Of a stretch of 64,000 bases of DNA, positions 16,510-25,496 are shown one piece after another (position 1 is the stretch's first letter; each line of letters begins with the position of its first letter). The notes beneath the pieces are model-generated. The model ran no database searches, was not told the origin of the DNA, and worked only from the letters and a program-made list of their open reading frames with translations. The stretch is from Cellulosimicrobium sp. CUA-896 (lineage in GTDB: Bacteria > Actinomycetota > Actinomycetes > Actinomycetales > Cellulomonadaceae), in the NCBI RefSeq assembly GCF_001942335.1, contig NZ_MKKH01000077.1, forward strand, positions 52,936-116,935, written 5' to 3'. A program made the translations under genes and the position numbers.

Positions 16510-19035
16510 ATGAGAAGACCGCTCGCCGCGGCGTCCGTCGCCGTGCTCGCGCTGCTCGTCGGGGGCGCGCTCGCCCCGGCCGCGGCCGCCGACGACGCAC
16601 CGGAACCCGCCGTCGTCCCCGACCTCACGACGGCGGAGGCCGGCAACCCGATCATCGACGGCTGGTACGCCGACCCCGACGTCGAGTTCTACGAGGGGGA
16701 GTACTGGGTCTTCCCGACGACGTCGGCGCCGTACTCCCAGCAGGTACAGCTCGACGCGTTCTCGTCGCCCGACATGATCCACTGGACGAAGCACGAGCGC
16801 GTGCTGCACCTGGACGACGTCTCGTGGGGCTCCTACGCCCTGTGGGCCCCGGCGCCGGTGGAGCGCGACGGGAAGTACTACCTGTACTTCGGCGCGAACG
16901 ACATCCAGAGCGACGACGCGCTGGGCGGCATCGGCGTCGCGGTGGCGGACCGCCCCGAGGGCCCGTACGTGGACGCGCTCGGCGAGCCGCTCATCGACGC
17001 GTTCCACAACGGCGCGCAGCCGATCGATCAGGACGTCTTCGTCGACGACGACGGCCAGGCGTACATGTACTACGGCGGGTGGGGCCACTCGAACGTGGTC
17101 GAGCTGAACGACGACATGATCAGTCTCGGCACCCACGACGACGGGTCGACCTTCAAGGAGGTCACCCCGGACGGCTTCGTCGAGGGCTCGTTCATGTTCA
17201 AGCGGAACGGGACCTACTACTTCATGTGGTCCGAGGGCGGCTGGACCGGCCCGGACTACCGCGTCTCGTACGCGCGCTCCGACTCGCCGCTCGGGCCGTT
17301 CGAGTCGGAGGGGACGGTGCTCGCGCAGGACTCCGCGGTCGCGCGCGGCGCCGGGCACAACTCCGTGGTCAACGTCCCCGGCACGGACATCTGGTACATC
17401 GTCTACCACCGCCGTCCGCTCAGCGAGACCGACGGCAACGCCCGCCAGGTGTCGTACGAGCGCCTGCGGTTCGGCGAGGACGGCTCGATCCTGCCGATCG
17501 AGATGAAGGTCCAGGACGACTTCGAGGACGACAACGACCTCGGCTGGACCGCGCACGGCGGGACGTGGACGGCGACCGACGGCGAGTACGTCGTGGGGTC
17601 CGTCCGGGAGGGCAAGAGCGTCCAGGACACGAACTTCGCCGACCTCGACTACCGCGTCTCCGTCACCCCCACGGCGGTCGCGGCCACCGGCGGCGACGCC
17701 GGCGTGATCTTCCGTGCGAGCCAGGTGGCTGCCGGCCAGGACGCCTACCGCGGCTACTACGCGGGCCTGCGGCCGTCGGGTCAGGTCGTGCTCGGCAAGG
17801 TCGACGACGGTGGGTGGAGCACGCTCGCGACGGCGCCGGCCGACGTCGCGCTCGGCGAGCGCCACGCGCTGCGCGTCGTCGCCGTCGGGCCGAACCTGCG
17901 GGTGTACGTCGACGACGCCCCGGACCCGGCGATCAGCGTCACCGACGGGACGTTCGCGTCCGGCACGCACGGCCTGCGCGTCTTCGACGCCGCGGCCCGC
18001 TTCGACGACGTCGCGATCGAGCGCCGCGTGCTCGACGTCGGCGTCGACGTGAGCGCGGGTGCGGTGCTGCCCGGCGGGTCGGCGGGCCTCGAGGTCTCGG
18101 TGACGAACACCGCCGACGAGGGGCGCACGGTCGACCTCACCACGACGGCGCCGGACGGCTGGACCGCCGCCCTCCCCGCGACGTCGCTCGACGTCGCCGC
18201 CGGTGCGACGGAGACGTTCACCCTCCCGGTCTCGGCCGCCTCCGGCGCCGCCGACGGCGTGCACCCGGTCAGCGTGTCCGCGTCGTGGGACGACTGGACC
18301 GCCGCCGGGACGGGCTACGTCGCGGTGATCGAGGACGTCTTCGAAGCGCACCCGAGCACACCGGAGGAGTCGGTGTGGCTCGCCGCGGACGACCGCTCGC
18401 AGATCGGCCCGCACGGCGCCGGCCAGTGGGTGCGGTACACCGACGAGGACCGCTCCTACACGTACCGGGTGCCGCTGCCGGAGAGCGTGCGCGCCGGGAC
18501 GGTCACGCTCGACATCGGCAACCAGTTCCTCGTCGAGGCCTCCTCCGACCAGGAGACGTGGGTCGAGGTGCTGCGCGAGACGCGCGAGGAGCGCGCGCTG
18601 GGCAACCGCGCCGAGCGGTCGCTCGACGTCGCGACGCTCCTCGAGCAGACCGGCTCGGCCGACGGGTCGCTGTACCTGCGGTTCCGTGACGCGTTCCCCG
18701 CCGACGGCTGGGGCTCGTGGCTACGCACTGCGCGTCTCGAGATCGACGCGACCCCCGCGCCCACCGTCTCCGTGCAGGCGGAGACCCGGTGCCTCGCCGG
18801 CACGGCGTACGTCGCGGTCCGCGCGACGAACGACGGCGACGCGCCGGTCGACGTCGAGCTCGCCACGGCGTTCGGGTCGACGACGCGCACCGGCGTCGAG
18901 CCGGGGCGCAACGCGTACCAGGCGTTCTCGTCGCGCGGCTCGAGCGTCGACGCCGGCAGCGTGACCGTGACGGCCACGTCGCCGGGCGGCGAGCCGCACG
19001 CGCAGGAGGTCGAGGTGCCCGCCCGCACCTGCTGA
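16510..19035 (+). CDS. Secreted multidomain GH43-family glycoside hydrolase
   Basis: 841 residues from the ATG at 16510 (GGAGGG upstream). Signal peptide 1-27; five-bladed propeller about 45-335 with catalytic-base Asp in GWYADPD, the modulating Asp in QPIDQDVFVDDDG and general-acid Glu in DGFVEGSFMFK. Next come a LamG/concanavalin-like domain (DDFEDDNDLGW to RFDDVAIE, about 340-510), a NEW3-type beta domain (SAGLEVSVTNTADEG), a second sugar-binding-like module (VWLAADD to ARLEI), and a terminal cysteine-bounded domain shared with the 3791-5479 protein. Expected activity is arabinofuranosidase, xylosidase or galactosidase on plant polymers; the exact GH43 subfamily cannot be set here. Confidence 0.93.
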   Translation: MRRPLAAASVAVLALLVGGALAPAAAADDAPEPAVVPDLTTAEAGNPIIDGWYADPDVEFYEGEYWVFPTTSAPYSQQVQLDAFSSPDMIHWTKHERVLHLDDVSWGSYALWAPAPVERDGKYYLYFGANDIQSDDALGGIGVAVADRPEGPYVDALGEPLIDAFHNGAQPIDQDVFVDDDGQAYMYYGGWGHSNVVELNDDMISLGTHDDGSTFKEVTPDGFVEGSFMFKRNGTYYFMWSEGGWTGPDYRVSYARSDSPLGPFESEGTVLAQDSAVARGAGHNSVVNVPGTDIWYIVYHRRPLSETDGNARQVSYERLRFGEDGSILPIEMKVQDDFEDDNDLGWTAHGGTWTATDGEYVVGSVREGKSVQDTNFADLDYRVSVTPTAVAATGGDAGVIFRASQVAAGQDAYRGYYAGLRPSGQVVLGKVDDGGWSTLATAPADVALGERHALRVVAVGPNLRVYVDDAPDPAISVTDGTFASGTHGLRVFDAAARFDDVAIERRVLDVGVDVSAGAVLPGGSAGLEVSVTNTADEGRTVDLTTTAPDGWTAALPATSLDVAAGATETFTLPVSAASGAADGVHPVSVSASWDDWTAAGTGYVAVIEDVFEAHPSTPEESVWLAADDRSQIGPHGAGQWVRYTDEDRSYTYRVPLPESVRAGTVTLDIGNQFLVEASSDQETWVEVLRETREERALGNRAERSLDVATLLEQTGSADGSLYLRFRDAFPADGWGSWLRTARLEIDATPAPTVSVQAETRCLAGTAYVAVRATNDGDAPVDVELATAFGSTTRTGVEPGRNAYQAFSSRGSSVDAGSVTVTATSPGGEPHAQEVEVPARTC

Positions 19036-19065
19036 CGCCGGCGGACCGGTGAGAGCTGCGGTCCC

Positions 19066-19101
19066 GCTCGAGCGCTGCGTGCACGGACGCAGCGCTCGAG
19101 C
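19066..19101 (+). terminator. Hairpin terminator after the GH43 gene
   Basis: A perfect 15-bp stem (GCTCGAGCGCTGCGT, 19066-19080, with 19087-19101) and six-base loop GCACGG lie 31 bases after the GH43 stop. No T run follows. The nearby GACGCATCGCTCG (19104-19116) resembles the repeats at 12018-12103. Confidence 0.65.
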
Positions 19102-19156
19102 GCGGACGCATCGCTCGTCCCGGACCGCGGCGCACGGGCGCCGGCGCCGAGGGGCC

Positions 19157-19720
19157 ATGATGGGGAGCATGTCCCGACGTCCCGTGCCGCAGCCCGCGGT
19201 CGACCGCATGGTCCCGTTCGCGGGGCACGCGGTCGTCGTCGGCGTCGTGCCCGGCCAGGCCCCGCTCGTCGTGCGGACGGCGGCGTCGCTCGCGGGCGCC
19301 GTGGGTGCCGGCCGGCTGCACGCCGCGTACGCGGACACGTCGCGCTACGTCGTCGAGGAGCACGCGGACGGCACGGTGACGCACGCCGCGCTGGACCCCG
19401 ACGCCGCCGACGACGCGTGGGAGGCTGCGCGGGACGCGCTGCGCGTCCAGGTCGGCGCGGCGCTGGCGGACGAGGACGTCGCGTGGGAGCTGTCCTACCT
19501 CGCCGGCCGCCCGGACCGCGCGCTGACGCACCTGGCCCGGGCGGTCGACGCCGCGGTGATCGTGGTGGGCACGCGCACGCCCGGCACCGGGGCGCGGCTG
19601 CGCGAGCTCGTGGACGGGTCCGTCGCGGCGCACCTCGCGCACCACCAGCACCGCCCGGTGCTCACGGTGCCGCTCGCCGTCGTGGACTGGAAGGAGCTGC
19701 GCACGCCGTGGGAGGGCTGA
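19157..19720 (+). CDS. Universal stress protein (UspA) family
   Basis: 187 residues from the ATG at 19157 (GAGGGG nine bases upstream; further in-frame ATGs at 19160 and 19169). The Rossmann-like fold runs from HAVVVGVVPGQAPLVVRTAASLA to the ATP-binding end VGTRTPGTGARLRELVDGSVA followed by HLAHHQHRPVLTVP, close to the G-2x-G-9x-GS consensus of ATP-binding USPs. It is cytoplasmic, probably a dimer. The CrcB gene starts inside its last codons, so stress and fluoride functions are co-translated. Confidence 0.9.
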   Translation: MMGSMSRRPVPQPAVDRMVPFAGHAVVVGVVPGQAPLVVRTAASLAGAVGAGRLHAAYADTSRYVVEEHADGTVTHAALDPDAADDAWEAARDALRVQVGAALADEDVAWELSYLAGRPDRALTHLARAVDAAVIVVGTRTPGTGARLRELVDGSVAAHLAHHQHRPVLTVPLAVVDWKELRTPWEG

Positions 19721-20169
19721 GGCGCCGCACCCCGCTGCTCGCGCTCGCGGGCGTCGTCGCGGCCGGGGGAGCGGTGGGCGCGACCGCGCGTGCGCTGCTC
19801 GAGAGCGCGTTCCCCGCGCAGCCCGGCGCGTGGCCGTGGGCGACGTTCTGGATCAACGTCGTCGGCTCGTTCCTGCTCGGCGCGCTGCTCGAGACGCTCG
19901 TGCGCACCGGCCCGGACCAGGGTGTGCGCCGCGCCGTACGGCTCGGCGTCGGCACGGGCGTGCTCGGCGGGTTCACCACGTACAGCACGTTCGTCGTCGA
20001 GGTGGAGCGGCTCGCGTCCGGCGGTCACCTCGGCCTCGGCGCGGCGTACGCCGTCGTGAGCGTCGTGCTGGGGATCGCGGCGGCGGCCGGCGGCTTCGCC
20101 GTCGCGACGGCGGTGCTGCGGCGGCGGGACGCACGGGACCCCGGCACGAGCCCGGACGCGGCGACGTGA
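19708..20169 (+). CDS. crcB: Fluoride ion channel subunit CrcB/Fluc (first copy)
   Basis: 153 residues. The GTG at 19708 overlaps the USP gene by 13 bases. Four membrane spans: LLALAGVVAAGGAVGATARALL, ATFWINVVGSFLLGALL, LGVGTGVLGGFTTYSTFVVE and AAYAVVSVVLGIAAAAGGFAVA. The Asn in WINVVGSFLLG and the GGFTTYSTF loop are the Fluc pore and central sodium-site signatures. Paired crcB genes in Gram-positives form heterodimeric exporters of fluoride; the second copy overlaps it by four bases. Confidence 0.95.
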   Translation: MGGLRRRTPLLALAGVVAAGGAVGATARALLESAFPAQPGAWPWATFWINVVGSFLLGALLETLVRTGPDQGVRRAVRLGVGTGVLGGFTTYSTFVVEVERLASGGHLGLGAAYAVVSVVLGIAAAAGGFAVATAVLRRRDARDPGTSPDAAT

Positions 20170-20537
20170 CGGCGCTCGAGATCGCCGCCGTCGCGCTCGG
20201 CGGTGGCACGGGCGCCGCCGCGCGCTTCCTGCTCGACACGGCCGTGCAGCGCCACAACCGGTGGTCGACGCCGCTCGGCACCGTCGTCGTCAACGTCACC
20301 GCGTGCTTCCTGCTCGGTCTGGTCACCGGCTGGGGACTGGGGCACGCGGGCGACGTCGTGCTCGTCGCCGGCCTGGGCGCCGGGTTCCTGGGCGGCTTCT
20401 CCACGTTCAGCACGGCGAGCGTCGAGGCGGCCCGCCTGCTGCTGGCGCGGCGGCGCCTCGCCGCGGTGCTGCACCCGCTCGGCATGCTGCTCGCCGGGCT
20501 CGCCGCCGCCGCCCTCGGCATCGCGCTGACGTCCTGA
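20166..20537 (+). CDS. crcB: Fluoride ion channel subunit CrcB/Fluc (second copy)
   Basis: 123 residues from a GTG that overlaps the first subunit's stop (GTGA). Spans are IAAVALGGGTGAAARFLLD, GTVVVNVTACFLLGLVTGW, VVLVAGLGAGFLGGFSTFSTAS and LLAGLAAAALGIAL. VNVTACFLLG and GGFSTFST carry the pore Asn and phenylalanine-box residues. With the first copy it should make the heterodimeric dual-topology channel. No fluoride riboswitch (crcB motif) is visible upstream of either gene. Confidence 0.95.
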   Translation: MTALEIAAVALGGGTGAAARFLLDTAVQRHNRWSTPLGTVVVNVTACFLLGLVTGWGLGHAGDVVLVAGLGAGFLGGFSTFSTASVEAARLLLARRRLAAVLHPLGMLLAGLAAAALGIALTS

Positions 20538-20589
20538 GCGCCGGAGCCGTCGCAACAGCTGCACAGCAGGGGAGCAGCGCCCGGCGGCG

Positions 20590-22242
20590 TCAGACGCGGG
20601 CCATCGCACGCACGGCCTCGATCGTGTCGGCCTCCGCCGCGGTCTTGTCGTCGCGGTAGCGCAGGACGCGCGCGAACCGCAGCGCGAGGCCGCCGGGGTA
20701 GCGGGTGGAGCGCTGGAGCCCGTCGAACGCGATCTCGACGACCTGCTCGGGCCGCACGTGCACGACGTGCGCGGCGCGCGACGTCTCGAGCTCGAGGAAC
20801 CGCTGCGTCTGCCACGCGAGCATCTCGTCCGTCATGCCCTTGAACGTCTTGCCGAGCATGACGAACCCGCCGTCGGGGTCGCGCGCGCCGAGGTGGATGT
20901 TCGACAGCGTGCCGCTGCGCCGCCCCGAGCCCCACTCGACGGCGAGCACGACGAGGTCGAGCGTGTGCCGCGGCTTGACCTTCACCCAGCCCGCACCCCG
21001 GCGGCCGGCAGCGTACGGGGCCTCGAGGGACTTCACGACGACGCCCTCCTGCCCGTCGGCGACCGCGCGGTCGAAGAACGCGCCCGCGGCGGCGGGGTCG
21101 CCGGTGGCGAGACGCCGGACGGCGAGCGGGCCGGCGACGGCGTCCAGCACCGCGAGCCGCTCGCGCAGCGGCTCGTCGAGCAGGTCCCGGCCCCCGGCGT
21201 GCAGGACGTCGAAGAAGAACGGCGTGAGCTCGAGCGCTCGGCCAGCTCCGCCTCGACGCTGGCGGAGCGCTCCCCGGACTCGCGGGTCGCGGACCGGGCC
21301 GCCGTCTCCTGGAACGGTCGCGGCACGCCGTCGTCGTCGACGACGAGCGCCTCGCCGTCGAGCACGAGCCGCTGCACCGGCAGCGCGCGCACGGCCGCCA
21401 CGATCTCCGGCACGCGTGCGGTGATGTCGTCGAGCGAGCGCGTGAAGACCCGCACGTCGTCGCCGTCGCGGTGCACCTGCACGCGGATGCGTCGAGCTTC
21501 ACGTCGACGGTGACGGGCACGGCGTCGTCGTACCCCGGGACGCGTCCGCCTCGGTGTCGGGCGCGCCGACGACCCCGAGCTTCTCGAACGCCCCCGCGAC
21601 GTCGGGGGCCGACTGCGCGAGCATGGGCCGCACAGGCCGGCCGACCTCGAGCGTGAACGCGGCGAGCGCGACGAGCGCCGCGTCCGGGTCGGGCGAGCCG
21701 AGAGCCGCGCGCGCCACCGGGCCCGTCGCGCCGCGGAGCATGACCGCCCGGCGCACCGCCTCCGCGGGCACGCCCGAGGCCTCGGCGACGGCGTCCAGCA
21801 CCACGGAGTCGAGCGCACCCTGCCGCAGCTCGCCGGTGACGAGGCCCCGCAGGAACGCCTGCTCGCGCTCGGTGGCGGCGCCGAACAGCGCCGCGGCCTC
21901 GGTGGCGCGCGCGCCGTCCGAGCCCGGTCCGGAGAGCCCGGTCATGCGGGCGAACGCCGCGTCGACGGCGTCGAGCGTGAGGGTCGGACCGTCCGCGGGT
22001 CCGGGCAGGTCGCGCAGGGACCGCCAGCCCAACCCGGTGCGCCGCTGGCGCAGCTCGCCGGCGAGGTAGGAGACCGCGATCTCGATCTCGTCGAGCGCGA
22101 CCCCGACGGAGTGGGTCGGCCCGGAGCGCACGGCCTCGTCGGCGGCGCGGCGCAGGAGCGCGGCGATCTCGGAGCGCTTGGCGAGCCGCGAGCGGGTGGC
22201 GGCGACGGCGTCGGACGTGGCGGCGACCTCGGCGAGGAGCAT
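20590..22242 (-). CDS. ATP-dependent DNA ligase (three frame breaks)
   Basis: ATG at 22242 ([14 protein letters not shown]). The N-terminal helical DNA-binding domain covers residues 1-205 ([21 protein letters not shown]). The nucleotidyltransferase domain has motif I VDVKLD with the adenylated Lys, then [26 protein letters not shown], motif IV in [12 protein letters not shown] and motif V in [17 protein letters not shown]. The OB domain ends with [17 protein letters not shown]. The frame breaks at about 21535, 21490 and 21240. Each break shifts the same way, so three missing bases restore about 551 residues. It would act in repair rather than replication, where NAD-dependent LigA serves. Confidence 0.9.
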
Positions 22243-22368
22243 GCTCCATCGTCGCGTCGCGGGCCCGGTCCCGCCCGGCGAGCCGCTGCTCCACGCGCCG
22301 TCCGGGGAGCCGTAGGATGGCCGAGCCTTCAGACCCGGGGCCACGGCACGTCGACGAGGTGGTCCGTC

Positions 22369-22734
22369 ATGCCCTCGGTTCCCTCCCGTCCGCCCGGCAC
22401 GGGCACGACGCCCACGGCGTCCGTCGAGGGCGACGTCTGGCGTCTCGCGGGTGACCTCGACGCCGCCGCGCTCCAGCTGCTCGGCGACGAGCTCGCACGC
22501 GCGGCAGCCGCCCGGGCGCACGGCGAGCTCGTCGTCGACGTGAGCGCCGTGACGTTCTGCGACGCGGCCGGGCTGCGGCTCCTGTGCCGGACGGCGCTCG
22601 CCGCGTCCGGCCCCGTCGCGCTCGTGGGCGTGCCCGAGCGGCTGCGCGACCTCGTCGCGCTGTGCGGCGCGACCTTCCCGTTCGTGCTCGACGAGAGTGC
22701 GGGCGAGGTCACGGCAGGTGGAGGATCCGGCTGA
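22369..22734 (+). CDS. STAS-domain anti-sigma factor antagonist
   Basis: 121 residues from the ATG at 22369. The STAS fold is VWRLAGDLDAAALQLLGDELARA, then ELVVDVSAVTFCDAAGLRLLCRTA. The usual phosphorylatable D-S is replaced by FCDAAGLR (Ala where SpoIIAA has Ser), so switching by phosphorylation is doubtful. The last 26 bases overlap the convergent PAS-ANTAR gene. It likely belongs with the neighbouring sensory regulators; no kinase of the SpoIIAB type is present in the window. Confidence 0.88.
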   Translation: MPSVPSRPPGTGTTPTASVEGDVWRLAGDLDAAALQLLGDELARAAAARAHGELVVDVSAVTFCDAAGLRLLCRTALAASGPVALVGVPERLRDLVALCGATFPFVLDESAGEVTAGGGSG

Positions 22735-23338
22735 CGAGGGCGCGCCGGTCGGCGCGGGGGTCGAGGTCGGCGAGGCAGCTCACGAGCTCGTCGGCGAGGT
22801 CGCGGACCCGCACGTTCGCGAGGCTCGAGGCGGCGCACAGCAGCGAGAAGGCCTCCTCGGGGTCGAGGCCCAGGACGATCGCGACCGCCCCCTTGGCCTG
22901 CTCGATCCGTCCCCGCGAGGAGAACGCGTCGGAGATCTGCCGGTTCGCGTCGGACGCCGAGCGCGCCGCGACCGACGCCGTGACGTCGACGAGATCGCCC
23001 GTGACCTCCACGACGCGACCGGCGTCATCACGTACCGCGGTGCCCGTCACGACGACGGTCCGCGTCGCGCCGTGCGCGTCGACGATCCGGTGCAGGTGGG
23101 AGAACGGCTCGCCCTCGGCGAGCGCCTCGAGCAGGGTCCCGCCGGTGGGCCGGGTGTCGTCGGGGTGGCGGTGCGCGAGGAGGAGCTGGGTCGTCGGGAC
23201 GACCTCCCCGGGCTGGAGACCGAGGATCGCGTAGACGCCCGCCGACCACCACCACCGGTCGTCGTCGATCCGGTAGCGGTACGTCCCGGTGGCGTTGCGT
23301 GCCCCAGGCAGGAGCGCGTCGTCGATGGTCATGGGCAT
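22709..23338 (-). CDS. PAS-ANTAR domain RNA-binding regulator
   Basis: 209 residues (ATG 23338; a second ATG at 23332). PAS fold about 15-125: GTYRYRIDDDRWWWSAGVYAILGLQPGE, HRHPDDTRP, then VVVTGTAVRDDAGRVVEVTGDLVDVT. ANTAR about 140-200: SSRGRIEQAKGAVAIVLGLDPEEAFSLLCAAS, with the three-helix bundle that binds tandem hexaloop hairpins in nascent RNA to prevent termination. The ligand of the PAS domain is unknown. It overlaps the STAS gene tail to tail. Confidence 0.93.
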   Translation of the reverse strand: MPMTIDDALLPGARNATGTYRYRIDDDRWWWSAGVYAILGLQPGEVVPTTQLLLAHRHPDDTRPTGGTLLEALAEGEPFSHLHRIVDAHGATRTVVVTGTAVRDDAGRVVEVTGDLVDVTASVAARSASDANRQISDAFSSRGRIEQAKGAVAIVLGLDPEEAFSLLCAASSLANVRVRDLADELVSCLADLDPRADRRALVSRILHLP

Positions 23339-23505
23339 GATCAGCCGTCTCTGCAGTCCTGCGGAGCCGTGGCCTGACCCTTCCCCTCGACCGTATGCTC
23401 AGCCGGGCCCATCGGCAATCGGCGACGGGACGCCGCACGCGTGTCGACGGGCGTGCCGGCGCGGACGCGCGATACTGGCCGGGACGAGGGACGGGGGCAG
23501 CGACC

Positions 23506-24285
23506 ATGGCCGACGACGCGGGCGTGCTCGCGCTCCTGGCTGCCGCCGTGGCGCGGAACGCCGACGTCGAACCGCTGGCCGCGCGCCTGTGCCGCGCGTG
23601 CCTCGAGGTCCTGGGCGCGGACGGCGGCTCGATCACCCTTCTGCCGGCGAGCGCCGGCCAGCTCACGGTGTGCACCTCGGACGTCACGTCGGCGCGGTTC
23701 GAGGACCTCCAGGACGTCCTCGGCGAGGGGCCGACCCGCATGGCGCACACGGAGGGCCGCGTCGTGGTCGCGGCCGTCGACGGTGAGTCCTTCGTCGACG
23801 TCGTCCTCGACGGGGACGGCGACGGGCACCACCTGACCGGGGAGGACAGCCCGTTCCCGATGTTCCTCGAGCTCGCGCCCGAGGTCGCAGCGCCCGTGAC
23901 GGTGTTCGCGTTCCCGATGCGGCCCGGGGGGAACGCGATCGGGGTGCTGACGTGCCATGCCGCGAGCGGGGAGCTCGCGATCTCGCTCCACGACTGCCTA
24001 CGGCTCGCCGACGCCGTCGGCGCGGCGCTGCTCGGCGACCGCGAGTCGCTGTCGGCCACGGCGCCGGGCTGGCGCGAGCGGGCGAAGATCCACCAGGCGA
24101 CGGGCATGGTGATCGCCCAGCTCGGCCTCCCGGCCGAGGACGCGCTCGCGCTCCTGCGCGCCCACGCGTACGCGGGCGGGGTGACACTGGACGAGGTGGC
24201 CGAGCGGGTGGTCGCCCGGCAGCTGTCGTTCGCCACCCAGGCCCCGGGGTCGACCCCGACGATCGAGGAGGAGGAGGAGTCGTGA
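23506..24285 (+). CDS. GAF-ANTAR domain transcription antitermination regulator (first)
   Basis: 259 residues from the ATG at 23506. The GAF domain (about 12-175) includes CLEVLGADGGSITLLPAS and VLGEGPTRMAHTEGRVV, ending with GVLTCHAASGEL. ANTAR (about 188-245) reads WRERAKIHQATGMVIAQLGLPAEDALALLRAHAY. The acidic tail IEEEEES is encoded by GAGGAGGAGGAG, which also serves as ribosome site for the next gene. It is likely an RNA-binding antiterminator controlled by a small molecule or partner bound to GAF. Confidence 0.93.
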   Translation: MADDAGVLALLAAAVARNADVEPLAARLCRACLEVLGADGGSITLLPASAGQLTVCTSDVTSARFEDLQDVLGEGPTRMAHTEGRVVVAAVDGESFVDVVLDGDGDGHHLTGEDSPFPMFLELAPEVAAPVTVFAFPMRPGGNAIGVLTCHAASGELAISLHDCLRLADAVGAALLGDRESLSATAPGWRERAKIHQATGMVIAQLGLPAEDALALLRAHAYAGGVTLDEVAERVVARQLSFATQAPGSTPTIEEEEES

Positions 24286-24977
24286 CGATGCGGACCTCGA
24301 CGCAGGCGCTGGCGGCGAGCACGTCGGCGCTCCTCCGCGGCGACGACGTGACCGACCTGCTCGCGCGCCTCCTCGCGGACGCGGTCGCGTTCCTGCCCGT
24401 CGACGGCGCGGCCGTGCTCGTCGCGGGCCCCTACGGCGCTCTCGAGCTGCTCAGCGCGACCTCCCACCGCGAGCAGCAGCTCGAGCTCTACCAGGCGCAG
24501 GTCGACGAGGGCCCGTGCGTCGACACGGTGCGCGACGTCGCCGAGGTGGTATGCGTCGGTGCGGACGAGATCGTCGGACGGTGGCCCACGGTGGGGGTCG
24601 CGGTCGTCGGGTCCGGGTTCTCCGCGGTGCACGCCTTCCCGCTGCGGTGGCACGACGGCGCGCTGGGTGGCCTGAACCTCTTCGGCACGGACGCGAGCTC
24701 CTTCTCGCCCGAGGAGTGCGCCCTCGCGCAGTCCTTCGCCGACGTGGCGACCCTCGCCGTCGTGCACCCGACGGCGCTCGCCGACGACGAGGTGCGGCGC
24801 CGGGTCGAGCAGGCGCTCGAGGGCCGTGCCGTCGTCGAGCGGGCGAAGGGCGTGCTGGCCCACCAGCTCGGCGTCGACCCCGGCGACGCGTACGACGAGC
24901 TCGTCGCGCGCGCCCGTGGCGGCAGCCTGACCGCGACGGCCGAGGCCGTCGTCGCGGAGGCGTCCCGGCGGCGCTGA
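24282..24977 (+). CDS. GAF-ANTAR domain transcription antitermination regulator (second)
   Basis: About 231 residues. The GTG at 24282 overlaps the previous stop (GTGA); an ATG at 24288 is equally well placed after the GAGGAGG run. GAF (about 10-160): GAAVLVAGPYGALELLSATSHREQQLELYQ, then DEGPCVDTVRDVAEV, the classic signature of actinobacterial GAF-ANTAR proteins. ANTAR (about 172-228): ALEGRAVVERAKGVLAHQLGVDPGDAYDELVARAR. Co-translated with its paralogue, so the two may form heterodimers. Confidence 0.93.
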   Translation: MTMRTSTQALAASTSALLRGDDVTDLLARLLADAVAFLPVDGAAVLVAGPYGALELLSATSHREQQLELYQAQVDEGPCVDTVRDVAEVVCVGADEIVGRWPTVGVAVVGSGFSAVHAFPLRWHDGALGGLNLFGTDASSFSPEECALAQSFADVATLAVVHPTALADDEVRRRVEQALEGRAVVERAKGVLAHQLGVDPGDAYDELVARARGGSLTATAEAVVAEASRRR

Positions 24978-25079
24978 GGCACAGCGGCGCGCGACGGCGG
25001 TCCGGTGCGGCGGCGCGGCTCGGGGCGCACGATGGGAGCAAGGCCGGGGCAGCCCGCCCCGCCCGCACGAGAGGACGCC

Positions 25080-25496
25080 GTGGTGCGACGCACCGTGTCC
25101 GACTGCATGGCCCCCGCGCCGACCGTCGTCGACCACGGCGCGACGTTGCGGTCCGCGGCGCAGACCATGGCGCAGCAGGGCCTCGGCGCGCTCCTCGTCG
25201 CCGCGGGCGGCGAGATCGTCGGCGTCGTCACGGACCACGACCTCGTCGTGCGGGGGCTGGCCGCCGGGCTCGACGGCGACGCTCACGTACGGGACGTGAT
25301 CAGCGGCCGCCTCGCGACGCTCGCGCCCGGCGACCTGGTCGCCGACGCCCTCCAGGTCGTGCGCGACGCCGGCCTGCGCCGGGCGCCCGTGCTCGACGGC
25401 GGCGTCGTTGTCGGGATGGTGTCGATCCGCGACCTCGCGGTCGCCCTCGACGCCGACGCGGCGCTCTCCGACGTCGCCGGCCCGTCGGACGACTGA
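25080..25496 (+). CDS. CBS-domain pair protein
   Basis: 138 residues from a GTG at 25080 (GAGG upstream; an adjacent GTG at 25083 is possible). Two CBS motifs: TVSDCMAPAPTVVDHGATLRSAAQTMAQQGLGALLV with EIVGVVTDHDLVVRGLA, and HVRDVISGRLATLAPGDLVADALQVV with VVVGMVSIRDLAVAL. Such stand-alone pairs bind adenosyl ligands and regulate partners under energy stress. The stop codon lies inside a 14-base tandem duplication. Confidence 0.92.
   Translation: MVRRTVSDCMAPAPTVVDHGATLRSAAQTMAQQGLGALLVAAGGEIVGVVTDHDLVVRGLAAGLDGDAHVRDVISGRLATLAPGDLVADALQVVRDAGLRRAPVLDGGVVVGMVSIRDLAVALDADAALSDVAGPSDD

Noticed and set aside
19708..20537. Fluoride riboswitch upstream of crcB
   Set aside because: The crcB genes start inside the preceding genes, and no crcB RNA motif is seen before the USP gene.
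20590..22242. DNA ligase, sortase and others as true pseudogenes or programmed frameshifts
   Set aside because: All breaks have the same sign, no slippery site or stimulatory structure recurs, and the flanking coding sequence is otherwise intact; sequencing error is simpler.
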